Assembly: GCA_022225965.2 (NCBI GenBank)
Contig: JAKJXP020000002.1
Location: 558,001 to 622,000 of the forward strand
Source of the DNA: Diatrype stigma
Taxonomy: Eukaryota > Ascomycota > Sordariomycetes > Xylariales > Diatrypaceae
Direction: 5' to 3'
DNA length: 64,000 nt
Part shown: piece after piece, positions 11,606 through 22,303 of the stretch
Position numbering within the stretch: position 1 is the first letter of the stretch
How the letters are laid out: each line of letters begins with the position of its first letter
Program-made: the position numbers and the translations under genes
The notes under the pieces: model-generated
The model's database searches: none
The model's input: the letters and a program-made list of their open reading frames with translations, nothing else
What the model was told of the DNA's origin: nothing

Positions 11606-12765
11606 TGTTGAGGACGATGAGATCGATGTAAGAAAGAAGTACGTGTGATTGAAGAATTCAGGAACAGGACTGACAAAGAGCTATTCTGATCCAGGCACGA
11701 CGTGAAGCACCGAGTACGAAACAAGTGAAGGTGAGGCATATATCTGAGTGGATACGCTCAGAATATATATCAATTCTGGGGCAGGAGACTCGGAGTCATA
11801 ACCCCTCTCCACGTTTTCGGATTTCCTACATATTTTACTAACTCCGAGAGCCGGCAGAACAATATCTAAACCCCGCTCAGTTACCACCGCTTTATCCCAT
11901 CTCCCAGTGCGAACACCCCGCGAAACAACGGAAATTCGAAAGGACTTCAGTAATATGATCGGCCTAGGACGCGAGATCGGCCGCTAACACCGCGATCGAT
12001 GCCAAGAAATCGGGTTTAAAGTTGGATTTCGTTACTCCGGCTTGGGCCAGATCATTCTCATGTGATCATCAGAGGCATGGCGACCCGGGCTACCACACAA
12101 ATGACTGACTGCAACAGCAACGAATCGGTGGTCTACGGACAAACCGGAACTGTCCGATCTCAAGTGATTGCCCGTGCTTCCGTGAAGCGGGGCCCCTTGC
12201 GATCGGAAACAATGTACTTAGTAGTGAAAAAAACGGAGCTGGCATGCCGTGACCCGCCCTCCCACGGGACGGATCGTGGCTAGCTGACTGTGGAGGCTCA
12301 TCGGAGTTGATCGGATAAAACTCAAGAGACTTGAGGATTTCGCCTTCCCCTTTAGATAGAAGATTCCCACTTGATCTGCCTACCCGTTTGCGGCCACACC
12401 GAGCTTACCTTCGCGCGCGATAAATGGACCTTCCAGCTTCCTATCTGACCCATCGTCAAACTGACACAAGCCAATCAAGCTCACGATGACAGCACGTGTA
12501 GCCGTTTGCGATTATAGCTTGGCGAAACTCCCATTCCAGACCCACCAGGAGCGTGCCGCGGCACCAAGATCGAGTATATTGTAGCAAGACAGGAGCGATC
12601 AGAGAAACCACGTGCGTGGACTCATGGAATCCGATGAGCAGGATGTCTGAAGTCACTATATATACTGTCTTTTACGCCGGTCAATTTGGCACCCCCCTTT
12701 TTGCTCTCCTCCATACACTCTAAACTCTCGACACTCATAGCCGCCTCGTAGTATCCGCCATAGCT
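11606..12765. promoter_or_regulatory. Divergent intergenic region
   Basis: Shared upstream region of the minus-strand reductase and the plus-strand histidine phosphatase. No gene is seen. TATA-like strings occur near 11727 and 11765 on the reductase side and at 12657 on the phosphatase side. Confidence 0.4.
12657..12664 (+). promoter_or_regulatory. TATA-like element of the histidine phosphatase gene
   Basis: TATATATA lies 109 nt upstream of the ATG and is followed by a pyrimidine-rich stretch (CCCCCCTTTTTGCTCTCCTCC) typical of fungal transcription starts. Confidence 0.35.
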
Positions 12766-13390
12766 ATGCAAATCCTCTGGGTACTTGCTCTTGCTTCGCT
12801 TGCTTCGCCAAAGCCAACCGTTTACATGATCCGCCATGGGGAGAAGCCAGAAGAGGGAGATGGGCTGAACGAGGAAGGTCAACAGCGCGCGCAATGTCTC
12901 AGGTCTGTCTTCGGTGCAGGCTCTGGGTATAACATCGGTCACGTCATGGCACAAACTCCAAAGTCGAGTAAGCATGGCCGCCAGGGGTCTCTTTGCTGGA
13001 TGAAGATCTGACCAGTTACTCTCGGATGCAGATGGGAAGAGACAGAGACCATACGATACTGTGAAGCCACTGGCCGACGACCTCGGTCTAACAGTAGATA
13101 TCTCGTGCGACCGCGACGATAGCGACTGTGTCGCAGATGTTGTTGGGGATTATTCGGGAAGTGGGAATATCCTTGTCTGGTCAGTGTTGCGTTCTTGGTT
13201 TTAATGGGCTCTCTACTGACGTGTCTGTAGCTGGCAACATGAGGAGATGAAAAACATCGCCAAAGCACTGGGTGCAAAGGGAGTTGATAGCTATCCGGAC
13301 GACAGGTTCGACTTGATCTGGACGATACCCTACGATTATGAGGAGATAGACTCCGTGACATCAGAAAATTGCCCTGGCCTGGATGTGTGA
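12766..13390 (+). CDS. Short histidine phosphatase (phosphoglycerate mutase-like)
   Basis: Exons 12766-12967, 13032-13179 and 13231-13390 join to 169 aa; both introns (64 and 51 nt) are GT-AG and keep frame. The phosphohistidine motif reads MIRHGE at residues 21-26 (Arg23, His24), and a second histidine lies in CWQHEEM (His120), matching the branch's acid/base region. The central arginine could be in GKRQRPYDT. The protein is a minimal version of the histidine phosphatase superfamily, which removes phosphate from small molecules or proteins. The N-terminal MQILWVLALASLAS looks like a short hydrophobic leader, but the conserved core begins only a few residues later, so I do not call secretion firmly. 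The substrate is unknown. Confidence 0.8.
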
Positions 13391-14033
13391 AGATCGATGC
13401 GTAAACTCTGGGGGAGGAGATGGTACTATGTTGGGATCTGGTGGACGTACCTCGAAGTCGACTGCATGTCAAGTCACTTTAGTTCAACTGTGACCCGTCT
13501 TCATAGGGGAGGGTACATGCCAACGACAGTTCACCCACAAACAAGAGGCTGCCAGTTGTAACGCACTGCAATGTGGTTACAACCTTGAGGTCACTCGGAA
13601 CTTTACACCCTCATTTCCATATATACCTACAGCACTCGAATTTTACCACAAACCCTAGATTTCGTCCCCCTACACAGGATTTGAAACATAACACTCATCA
13701 CTTTACCAGCACGCACAAAAAGCCCCGGCCGGAGAACAATCTTCATTGCAGTCAAGAACCTTGGTCACGACACAGAATTCTAAGTCAAGCAGTCGTCAGT
13801 GGACGATACCCCCAAAAGCCCCCCGTCACAGAACAACCTCTATTCGATCTAGCAGCCCAGATCGCGACTAAGAACCTCGCCGAAGAGTCAGTACTATATC
13901 GCCACGCACTGAAAAGCCCTCTGAGAGAACGAATTTCTGTACAATAAAGCAAGTTCGCATCACACAGAACTCCAGACGAACAGGTCACCACTCAACCACC
14001 ACACCAGAAAACCCCGCACGCCCAACCGTCAGG
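13391..14033. other. Intergenic region / 5' UTR of the next gene
   Basis: No gene is supported. The last ~100 nt before 14034 are A/C-rich (CACCACTCAACCACCACACC), typical of a fungal 5' UTR. An open frame at 13573-13947 starts with GTG rather than ATG and has no recognisable feature. Confidence 0.4.
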
Positions 14034-14390
14034 ATGACTTTGTCGGATCAGCAAGAGAGCTACCTGAAGCAGGCCCCTCCTCTTCGACGAGTCTCGAAGA
14101 CCGATGACCTTCGGGGTGCCTACTCCAAGAAGGGTGAGGAGGCTGCCAGTGAGGAGGAACACCACCAAAAACAGCAGCAAATGTTCAATCCAAGCATTGA
14201 GACGCTCCGACGAGCGCTCACCAACCTCAAGAAGGTTGGAAAACAGGGCCAAGACCCCGAGACGGCTGCCGCCCCCCTGGCCAACGGCGGCAAGGAGAAA
14301 ACGGTGGACGAGCTCGTCCAAAAATACGAACAGATCGAGGAGGCGGGAGGCCAGAAGACAAAGAGAGTTCACTGGGCCCCAGGATTTTAA
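14034..14390 (+). CDS. Uncharacterised 118-aa charged protein, C-terminal VHWAPGF
   Basis: Single exon, 118 aa. I do not recognise the family. The protein is hydrophilic, lacks a signal peptide or membrane segment, and is rich in Glu, Lys and Gln. A central stretch (about residues 50-68, NPSIETLRRALTNLKKVGKQ) and a second helix (KTVDELVQKYEQIEE, about 89-103) look amphipathic or coiled-coil. The protein ends in KRVHWAPGF. A decayed inverted copy of the C-terminal half plus 3' UTR lies at 57.9-58.3 kb and preserves KKVHWAPGF and EQIEE better than the rest. That suggests the C-terminus was functionally constrained before the copy decayed. The start is chosen at the only in-frame ATG after an A/C-rich leader. 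Confidence 0.7.
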   Translation: MTLSDQQESYLKQAPPLRRVSKTDDLRGAYSKKGEEAASEEEHHQKQQQMFNPSIETLRRALTNLKKVGKQGQDPETAAAPLANGGKEKTVDELVQKYEQIEEAGGQKTKRVHWAPGF

Positions 14391-15757
14391 GGGGAGATAG
14401 TAGCACGGGTCTTGTCTTGTTTTTGTTTTCGGGATTCGCACTTTGGTTTTTGTGCAGTTCACAGGTCACGTTTGATACCCCTTCCGTCACCGGATAATAC
14501 AAGTTGTTAAGATCAAACACAACTTCATCTGCCCTTATTAGTGACACCGCGATCCTCTGAAGTAACCTACTCAGAATATCAACCTCGTACGTTACCAGTA
14601 CACAATATGCAAGCACAGTTCGTAACATCTGCAGCTTTCAGAGCTACGCGTAGAAGCCCAAGGAACCAATCCTCGATTGCACACGACAGCTTCTGAGGTT
14701 AGATTAAGGTGTTCGGCTTAACACGTACTTCATTTTCCACAGGCTTTCTCTGAATATCATCGTGAGAGTATCGTATGACACAAGGCTAGCATCCGAAGTA
14801 ACCAGAAACCCCACCGCCAGAGACAATAGCAGGAGTCTGGTTACTTTTGGCCGTTACCTTCACATGGCTGTTTGCTTCCAACGGCTAGGGACCACGCAAG
14901 CCACCGTGGCACCGTCTAGCCTAGCACCGTCTAGGAGCTGTTAATGTACATTGTACGAAGTAGCTTTATGCCAACGTCTTTCACCGGCGTGCGCGAACAC
15001 AAAGCAAAATACCTTGTACGTGCGATATTATATCAATGCTCTGATGATGGCGGCGTAGAAGAAAATATCGATCTACAGACCGTCGCGGCACGTGCAACGA
15101 CAGTGCCTTCGGTGACTTTACCAGAAACTCGAGATAGCCTAATGGTGACAGGCGAGTCGTGCCACCATGGTACGTTTTGGCTTTTCAAGATGGTAATCAT
15201 CCAGTGGCAGTTATATTCATCCTGCTCCAGCTACACAGACTGACAGACGATTGTCTCTGCCGCCAAGACGTCACAGCAAATGCCAGATCGCCAATTAAAG
15301 AACGGTTCGGCCAATCGGCAATATTCCTCGAGCATTGACAGGACTAGCTGGCGTCCCGCCCGCGCTCTGCTCTGGGAAACGATCGGAGAGATCTGTAACA
15401 GGCGCACGTCGCGCGCAGGGGACGATCTGCGACGAACTGTCTGATCGTTCCGAACCCGAACCCGCCGGCAATATGGCTTGCACGAACGCCTCGCGTGGTC
15501 TTGAGAGGACAATGCCTTGTCTTCGACGCCTATATAAACGAGAGGATGCGCGCAATCTGCTGTCAATCTTTCGTCTCATCTCGTCCATCCCGATCAACAA
15601 GACTTTCGTTCCATTACCCACCAGCAGAACATTCCATTCGACCCGGTGTCGACTTTCTTATTCGCCCTGTATAACTACCGTTGCATTGTATAACTATCTC
15701 GCACATTATATCCTTGAAGGAATTACATAATACGACACTCCATCCACTACCGTCAAA
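14391..15757. other. Intergenic region
   Basis: The first ~120 nt (to about 14510) are the 3' UTR of the upstream gene, shared with the copy at 57.9 kb. The rest holds no supported gene. The promoter of the secreted-protein gene occupies the right end. Confidence 0.45.
15531..15537 (+). promoter_or_regulatory. TATA box of the six-cysteine secreted-protein gene
   Basis: TATATAA lies 227 nt upstream of the ATG and is followed by a CT-rich leader (TCAATCTTTCGTCTCATCTCG). Confidence 0.45.
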
Positions 15758-16316
15758 ATGGTTCGCATTAGCATCGTCGCTACTCTCTTCTGTATGTACA
15801 TCTATTCCCGTCCACCATGGCTGTGACCCTAGGGACAGACAGCTGCATAGCATCGATTGACTAACTTTGATCACTACAGTCGCCGCCACCGGCTTCGCCC
15901 TGACCCCCAATGATGCTGGTGCCCGTGATGTCGGCAATGGTGAAGGTGTGTGCATCCGTTATTTGCTTCTATTTCTCCCTTGGCTGTCCTGTCCTGTCCC
16001 ATCCAATCTCATCTCCCAACTCCCCACCCTGCACACTGGGGACGATTCCCACATGGTTAGCATGGCGAAACCAACAGTAGACTGACGTAATGAAACAGGC
16101 GCTCAATTCACCACCGGTGGCTGCGTCTCCGACGCCGATTGCCAGGAGGGCTGCTGCGCCGGCGGCGCCTCGGACGCCGAGGGCAACCCCGTCGGCATCT
16201 GCTCGGGCATCGGAGCCGAGTTCCAGGCCGGCAAGACGGGCTGCGGCTTCGAGGACCCCAACGCCGACCAGACCATCGCCAACGCCAAGAAGATCGTCGA
16301 GAAGCAGGGCTTTTAA
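15758..16316 (+). CDS. Small secreted six-cysteine protein, BAS2-like effector candidate
   Basis: Exons 15758-15791, 15880-15945 and 16099-16316 join in frame to 105 aa; the first intron has a CTAAC branch-like site near 15861. Residues 1-18 (MVRISIVATLFFAATGFA) form a signal peptide. The mature part has six cysteines (42, 48, 52, 53, 68, 82), including a CC pair in DADCQEGCCAG, then GCGFEDPNADQTI and a C-terminal EKQGF. This cysteine spacing and the GCGF and KQGF signatures resemble, from memory, the fungal biotrophy-associated secreted protein 2 family of Magnaporthe and Colletotrichum; a search is needed to confirm. It is probably an apoplastic or host-interface protein; function unknown. 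The phase pattern and very short first exon are typical of fungal secreted proteins. Confidence 0.85.
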
Positions 16317-17018
16317 GTCCTAGAGTTTATATGATATCCCAAGTTGAGAAGTGAGGGAGTGATGGATTGAAGGCTGGGCTTTGCCCTCCTTGCTTGCCCA
16401 AAGTTACGTGGGAGGAAGCGCAAACGTTTATATATGATAATCGAACTAGAAGCTGGTTGGTCATCGCTGAAGTTGTGCACGAACTCGTCCCGCTGCCGTG
16501 ATATGTTGATGCGCATATGTACAAGGGCGCCGATACTCGTGGGAGGCCATGGGACCGGCCCGACCACCCCGCGGATAAGTGAAAGGAACGGGGAGAGCGC
16601 CGACTGATTGGGCTGGATTCCATGCGCAACCTAGATCGTGCGTATATAGAGTCTCAGAAAGTGGAATCAAGTGCTTCCAAGACAAGGCGACAAGGCATGG
16701 GGCGTGTAAGGTTCTGAAGCGGTTTGACTATCAGCTCTCCTACAAGCTTGAGGGCTCTGACCAAATATACAGATAATGCGGGTGAACGCCAGAAGCAACA
16801 ATGAAATATGCCGAAAGGATGGATAACATCAACTATTGGGGCCAAGGCCATATTTCTATTCCATTGGTATGCACCACTTCTGTTCGTAATATTTTCCGGC
16901 AGTAGCAGCTTCATATTTACTCTCCTCCCTTATATACGATCATGGGAGTGTAACACTAATCATGAGAAACAAACTATAGCCCCCCGCCCCATGGCGTGTT
17001 TCGTGCTCATTCACCACC
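16317..17018. other. Intergenic region between convergent genes
   Basis: 3' regions of the secreted-protein gene (plus) and the nucleoside hydrolase gene (minus). No gene or repeat is seen. Confidence 0.5.
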
Positions 17019-18188
17019 CTACACCCCATTTCTCGACGGATCATTGGCGTAAAACCCATCCAAAACCGCAGCGACAGTGGCGTTCGTCACGCCAGGCGCG
17101 AGCTTCAGCCAATGCTGGTTCGACACGCGGGTGTCGTTGACCCAGGCGTTCGAGCCGTCCTCGGCCACCCGGTTGTACCCGAACTCATTAGCGTAGGCGA
17201 ACAAATTCGGCACCCCGAGCAGCGCGCTTGCCCCCTCAAGCCCCAGTATTCCATACAGCGTAGTGATGGGATCCCACGACTCGCGCGCGGTGCGGCACCG
17301 GCCCACGTACCACTGGTAGGCGGCCAGCACGGGCGAGCCGGGGGGCGCGGTGGCGGCGAGCGCCGCGCCCGAGAACACGTCCCCGCCCAGCTCGCCCCCC
17401 GAGAACGTGACGGGCACGGCGCGCGGCCAGCCGTTGACGACCTGGGCGGTCACCGACGGGTCGCCGCCGCCGCCGAAGTTGAACTCCCAGCCGGACGGGT
17501 ACCGGCCCCCCATGACGACCAGCTCCGCCACCTTGGCGGCCACGAGCGCCGGGCCGGCGAGCGGCGAGATGGCGTCGGGCGGGCTGGCTAGCAGCGCGGC
17601 CAGGTTGGTCAGGAAGCCGATGGAGATCAGCGTCACGCCGCCTCGGCCCTCTTCTGTTGAGGCGAGGAGCGAGCGGTACAGCGCCACCGGGGTTGGCGTT
17701 GACGCGGAGTCGTTCAGCGAGCGGGGCCAGTTGTGGGATACCCTGGCGGCGTATTCGGCGTGGCTATATCGTTACCCCGATTCCCAGGTTGTTAATGATC
17801 ATCCTGCGAATTGAGCGAGGTAAGGTACGGTAAGCAGAGGGACAGGCGGCCGGGCGCAAACGTACAGAAAAGTATAATCGTCGAAATAAGTTTCGTTAGT
17901 CAACGGGCGCAGAGCTCCGATGGGGACGTCCCCATTGCCGAAGTAGGTGTTGATGGAGCTGGCGGCTAACGCGCCGTATTTGGAGTTGGTGTCGATGACA
18001 ACCCCGCGCAGATCGACCAACCCGCGGTTATGCAGCACGTTGGCGACGGCCAGGGCGCCGACATCGTCAACGTCCGAGAAGATGTCCGTGTCGATTATAA
18101 TTGGCTTGGTACGATTATAAGGAGCCCTCTTTGCGCTATTGGGACGGAAAAGGGAGCAGAAGACGAGGATAGACTGAATCCAATGCAT
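17019..18188 (-). CDS. Secreted nucleoside hydrolase (inosine-uridine preferring type)
   Basis: Exons 18188-17866 and 17763-17019 with a 102-nt GT-AG intron give 355 aa. The N-terminus shows the family's calcium/ribose-binding aspartate cluster DTDIFSDVDD (Asp33, Asp35, Asp39, Asp41, Asp42). Later blocks LISIGFLTNLAALL, ELVVMGGRYPSGWEFNF and SWDPITTLYG match the usual order. These enzymes cleave the N-glycosidic bond of nucleosides to ribose and base. I start at 18188, not the upstream in-frame ATG at 18278, because MHWIQSILVFCSLF begins a signal peptide. Several N-glycosylation sequons (NRT, NET, NDT, NAT) agree with secretion. This suggests extracellular nucleoside salvage, as inference. 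The adjacent secreted proteins are unrelated in sequence. Confidence 0.9.
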
Positions 18189-19111
18189 CGTGTAATTGGC
18201 AAAGGGTCGACGGTGGCGTTTCAAGGAAGTATCATGGGAAGAATGTGGTGACGAGGATGACAAGATCGTTGCCATCAATTATGTTGGCATATCAAATATA
18301 TAGTAGTCATCTAGGACCTCGGGAGTATGCGCTCTATACAATGATATACTACATATCTAGCTCTACATCGCTCAGGGCGGACTAGAGCTAGCTGTTCCTT
18401 GGAATCCCCCCTAACTCGTAATGGGTAACGCCTTATCGCCCAAACCAGGGGTCAAGCGCAAGAGTCCATGCTGATGGGGTTGGATTCCACTATAGGACTA
18501 CCACCTCATGTCCTTGGAGAGCAGTGGACAATGCTGTAACTCCGTAACCCATGACTTGGCCTGTTCAAGTAGTATAGACGGGCTTGGCACAGATTATCAC
18601 AATATATAAAGTTTCTTCGTTTTGTACCACAACCTTACAACAAGGCGAGAGCTTTGTTGGAGACATGACAAGGAGAAAATCCCAGGTGGATCAAGAATTT
18701 GAATATCACTGTTTCTTTATCAAAAAGGGTTGGAAGCTCTCCTTCAGGATTTCTGGCTTCCTTTCCGCGAGATCCATGATAAGCTGCCCAAAGAGGCCGT
18801 TCGCCCATGTGAACCTATTGGACGCATGTCGTCAGCAAAGCACCGGTAGCTTAGGTGAGCAGTTCATTAACGATTTAATCAATAGGGGGGTCGACTGGGA
18901 GTCCATCCAAGGAGGTCGGCCGGTAGATAGGCCGTCATAGGAGGTCGACCGGTAGACCAGTAAAGGAGGTCGACTGGTAAGCTGTCGCTGACACTCGGTA
19001 CCAACTTACATGCATGCACTAGCATCTGGATATCTGCCTACCGACGAGTAGTCTAGCACATCTTGCTGACATAGGGGTTGATAGGTACGACACGGGTAAG
19101 GAAGAGGGGAG
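18189..19111. other. Intergenic region
   Basis: Promoter side of the nucleoside hydrolase and 3' side of the mannosidase. It holds a short GGAGGTCGACCGGTAGA repeat at 18889-18980. A 118-codon plus-strand frame at 18584-18940 has no recognisable feature and runs into that repeat, so it is not called. Confidence 0.45.
18889..18980. repeat. Imperfect ~30-bp tandem repeat
   Basis: Three to four copies of a unit related to GGAGGTCGACCGGTAGA follow each other, alternating with GGTCGGCCGGTAGA variants. Confidence 0.6.
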
Positions 19112-20727
19112 TTAGGCTGAAAAACAGCAAACGACATAGAGAACAAAGGCAAACAGGGAGACGAGGAAAGAAGAAAACCTAAGCATCAAAGAATCAGGTA
19201 TAAGAAAAGGGAAAGGAGGAAAGATGAAGCTCACCACTGCCTCGTCCACTGGTGCGCATCGGAGCTGCTGACGCTCTCGTGGATGAGGCCGAGCCCGTCG
19301 GTGCTGGCCAGCAGCTCGCGCAGGGCGGTAGTGATCTCGCCGTCGCTGTCGGAGGTGAGGGCGCGCACGATGGCAGCCATGGGCCAAGCGGTGCCCGGGC
19401 GGACATGGGGCGAGCCGACGGCCGACAGCACCGATCCGGGGCTCCACCAGGGATTGCCGCGCCCCAGCACGAACCGCCGCGTCGCCTGGTACGTCGAGTC
19501 GTTGCGAGCCACGTAGCCCCCCAGCAGGGGCGCCGACAGCAGCGACGGCACGTTGGCGTCGTCCATCAGGTTGCGCCCGCCGAACCCGTCCACCTCGTAC
19601 GCGAAGATCTTCTCGTCGCCGTCGCTGCCGGGCGGCTGCACGACGCCCCACTGCGCGATGGCGTCGCGGATGCCCGCCGCCATGTCGCGCATCTCGCGCG
19701 CGAGCTCGGGCGCGAGCTCGTGGGGCAGCTGGTCCATGATGTCGGAGGTCAGCTCGAGGTAGCGGGCCAGCATCATGTTGGCGGGGACCTGGAACTCGAA
19801 GAGGGCGGAGTCGTCGCTGGGGCGGAAGGGCGAGCGCACCATGCCAGTGTAGTTGACGGGGCTGCCGATGCCGTGGTTGCCCAGGGTGCCGGCCGACGAC
19901 ATGGTCTGCGACTGGAAGGTGTAAGGGGGCGGGAGCCAGGTGCCGTTGACGGGGTCGTACGTGGGCTGGCGCATGGCGCGGCTCGTGGCGAGGATGGACT
20001 GCACGGCGGCGACCCACTGGAAGCGGCCGAAGAAGGCGGCGTCGCCCGTGCGCGCGTGGTAGTCGTGCGACAGCTGCAGGAAGCCGCCGAAGTCGTCCAG
20101 CTCGAAGTTGCACGTGAACACGATCCGCTTGTCGTAGGGCGGCGTGACGGCGTACACGGCCCCGTTGATGTCGGGCTTCATGCCCGACTCGGGCGGCGGG
20201 TGGAAGGCGTTGCAGTATGGCGAGATGGTCAGGTAGCGGGCCTGCAGGTTGATGGCGCCGCGGAAGAGCGAGGCGACGTCGTCGTCGCGGCTCCGCAGCA
20301 CGGACCGGTAGGGCGCGATCTGGTTCGCCGAGTCGCGCAGCCACATGGCGTTGATGTCGCCGGTGATGAGGAAGGCGAGCTCCTCGTCCGAGTTGTTGGC
20401 CGCGACGCCGCGCCACTTCACGGCCGTGTCCAGCGTGTTCGGGAACGTGTTCTCGAACAGCCGGAACAGGTCCGGGTCGTAGATCTCGCCCCGCATACGC
20501 TCGATGGCGGCCTCGACGCCCGACGCGTTGAAGGTCCGGCACGCGGGGCTCGGCCGCTGGTACGCGAGCGCGTAGGCCCCGGACGACAGGGGCTCGTTGC
20601 GCCGCGTCGAATACGATCCATAGTCCGGACAGCTGGAGACGTCGACGGTGGGACGAGGGGGAGGGGTCGAAGAGGCGAGAGCGAACAGAATCGCTAATGA
20701 CAAGGCCCGTAGTACGTTGGATAGCAT
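19112..20727 (-). CDS. GH125 exo-alpha-1,6-mannosidase with atypical C-terminus
   Basis: Main exon 20727-19235 encodes a signal peptide (MLSNVLRALSLAILFALASS) and a near-complete glycoside hydrolase family 125 catalytic domain. Landmarks in order: FENTFPNTLDTAV, ITGDINAMWLRDSANQ, GMKPDINGAVYAVTPPYDKR, NFELDDFGGFL, TLGNHGIGSPV, EVDGFGGRNLMDDANVPSLL, GNPWWSPG, GTAWPMAAIVRALTS, GLIHESV and WTRQW. The enzyme removes alpha-1,6-linked mannose from N-glycans; secretion fits. Family members normally continue W-F-x-W-A-N-x-L-F-G-E. Here the best splice (56-nt intron 19234-19179) gives WFSSFLVSLFAFVLYVVCCF and a stop at 19112, total 519 aa. Either the terminal helix has diverged into a hydrophobic tail or the true last exon is lost. 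The start is the ATG at 20727; an upstream GTG is ignored. Confidence 0.85.
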
Positions 20728-20733
20728 GGTCAC

Positions 20734-22303
20734 GATCTACTATCCTACTCGGCTTCTACCAACTGCTAATGACTAACTGTCACTAGTTACTACTTACTGC
20801 ATTCGACCGCATAGAGTGACGAGGTACATTGGCGAGAATAGCGCAGACACAAGTTATGGGTTTCGACCTGAGGCATTCAGCCCGAACTTTAGGTTTAAGG
20901 GTTCCCAGCATTAGGGGATGTTGACTTAAGCATAACATTGGAACCTGTCCTCAGTCCACCACCCCTGCTGCCAAGCCAATGAACCAAGCTTGGCCCGCAA
21001 ATCTGGATGGTGATCCGAGCAACGGCAGGTCTCCTGCGGCATATCTGAGTGCTTGTGTAGACGATGCTGTATACCGTATGCAGTATATAGTATATACATA
21101 GGTCTAGATCCGCAGTTTCGTCCTGGACGAATTGGGCCTTGAGGTACGTAATAAGTCAATCGTGTATTTATGGGTGTGGGGAGCCAATGGCAATGCCAAG
21201 GCTCCTAGAGTTTGTAACCGGTGGACGGATAGTTACATTGGAGTCGTGAACGGTTACCGTGAACAAAAAACGAAAACCCGAATTACGAGATACGAGATAA
21301 GACATGCATGGTCCGGTGCTGTAGCTGTTGTATCAGTATATTAACGAATTAACGAATCAACAATAACAGCCCTCATGTAGCTGCAGTAGGTATTGGCCGG
21401 TTTTTGTAACAACCCAGTCGCCAGTGTTCGGTCGTGATGTTGATGTAATCATGTAATTGGAGTGAGGCTTGCAAGCTGTAACCAACAACCTCGAGGCTTG
21501 AATTGGTCGAGGTGGCGCGGGTGGTCAAAGCACACACTCGGAGTCGGAAGTCCATTCAATCTGGAGGTTGGAATGCCGCTGCGGCATTCAAGTCACCAAG
21601 CAGCCAAGGCGATGACGTCGGCTCTTTCCAAGGCTGGGAAGTTCATGCGGCAAATCATACTTTATCGGCCTTATCAGCGTTATCGAGGTGGAGCGCGGGA
21701 CGCATGTGCTCCTCAAATCAGCCAATCAATCAGACTTACTCATCCTAGCTCCTCATGGCCGCTCAATGAGCGATATTTAAGTTTTGAACGGTCCACTTAA
21801 AGCCGCCCCAAAGTTAGAAATGGACCAATGCCATTCGGCGCGCGGGAGCTTCGGCCTTGAACATTGGCGCAGGATTCCTGGGATTCCTGGGATTCCTGGG
21901 CCATTCGGGGCGCTCTTAATAACAAAAACAAAACCGTCCCATCTCACCCGCTCACACCATCCCGTCAGCCAAACCTTCCACCTGAGTTGGGACGAATCTT
22001 CTAATTTACCCTCACCACTCCGTCTCCTCCCGCCCTCCTCCCCTTCCATCGAGGTCGCTCAAGCTGGACACCCCTAGTCCTTTGCTTCAATGTGGTCCAT
22101 AAGTCCGAATTGAAGAATATCGGCTCCGCCACCAAAAAGCAGCAAGGCACGGCACGGCACGGGTCAGCCAGACTGCCGCCTAGTGAGATATCTTGGTCTG
22201 CATAGTACCTTTCTCGACAACTTAAACCCCGCAAGAGACGAGACCACACGAGACGAGACAGGATCCAAAATATCGACACACTTTGAAGTTCAAACGCGAC
22301 AAT
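20734..22303. other. Divergent intergenic region
   Basis: No gene is seen between the mannosidase and the 7-TM gene. It includes GGATTCCTG x3 at 21872-21900 and GGCAC repeats near 22144. The last ~100 nt look like a leader with AGACGAGAC-type purine repeats. Confidence 0.5.
21872..21900. repeat. 9-bp tandem repeat (GGATTCCTG)3
   Basis: Three perfect copies of GGATTCCTG followed by GG. Confidence 0.8.

Noticed and set aside
13573..13947. 124-codon frame before the 14-kb gene
   Set aside because: Starts with GTG, lies in an apparent leader and has no recognisable feature.
19112..20542. 476-codon minus-strand frame overlapping GH125
   Set aside because: It is a +1 shadow frame of the mannosidase with Arg/Ala/His-rich translation. 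Only its last codons coincide with the inferred second exon.
19252..20697. 481-codon open frame on the plus strand opposite the GH125 gene
   Set aside because: It exactly shadows the mannosidase exon; GC-rich third positions keep the antisense frame open. Its Val/Gly/Arg/His-rich composition is an artefact.
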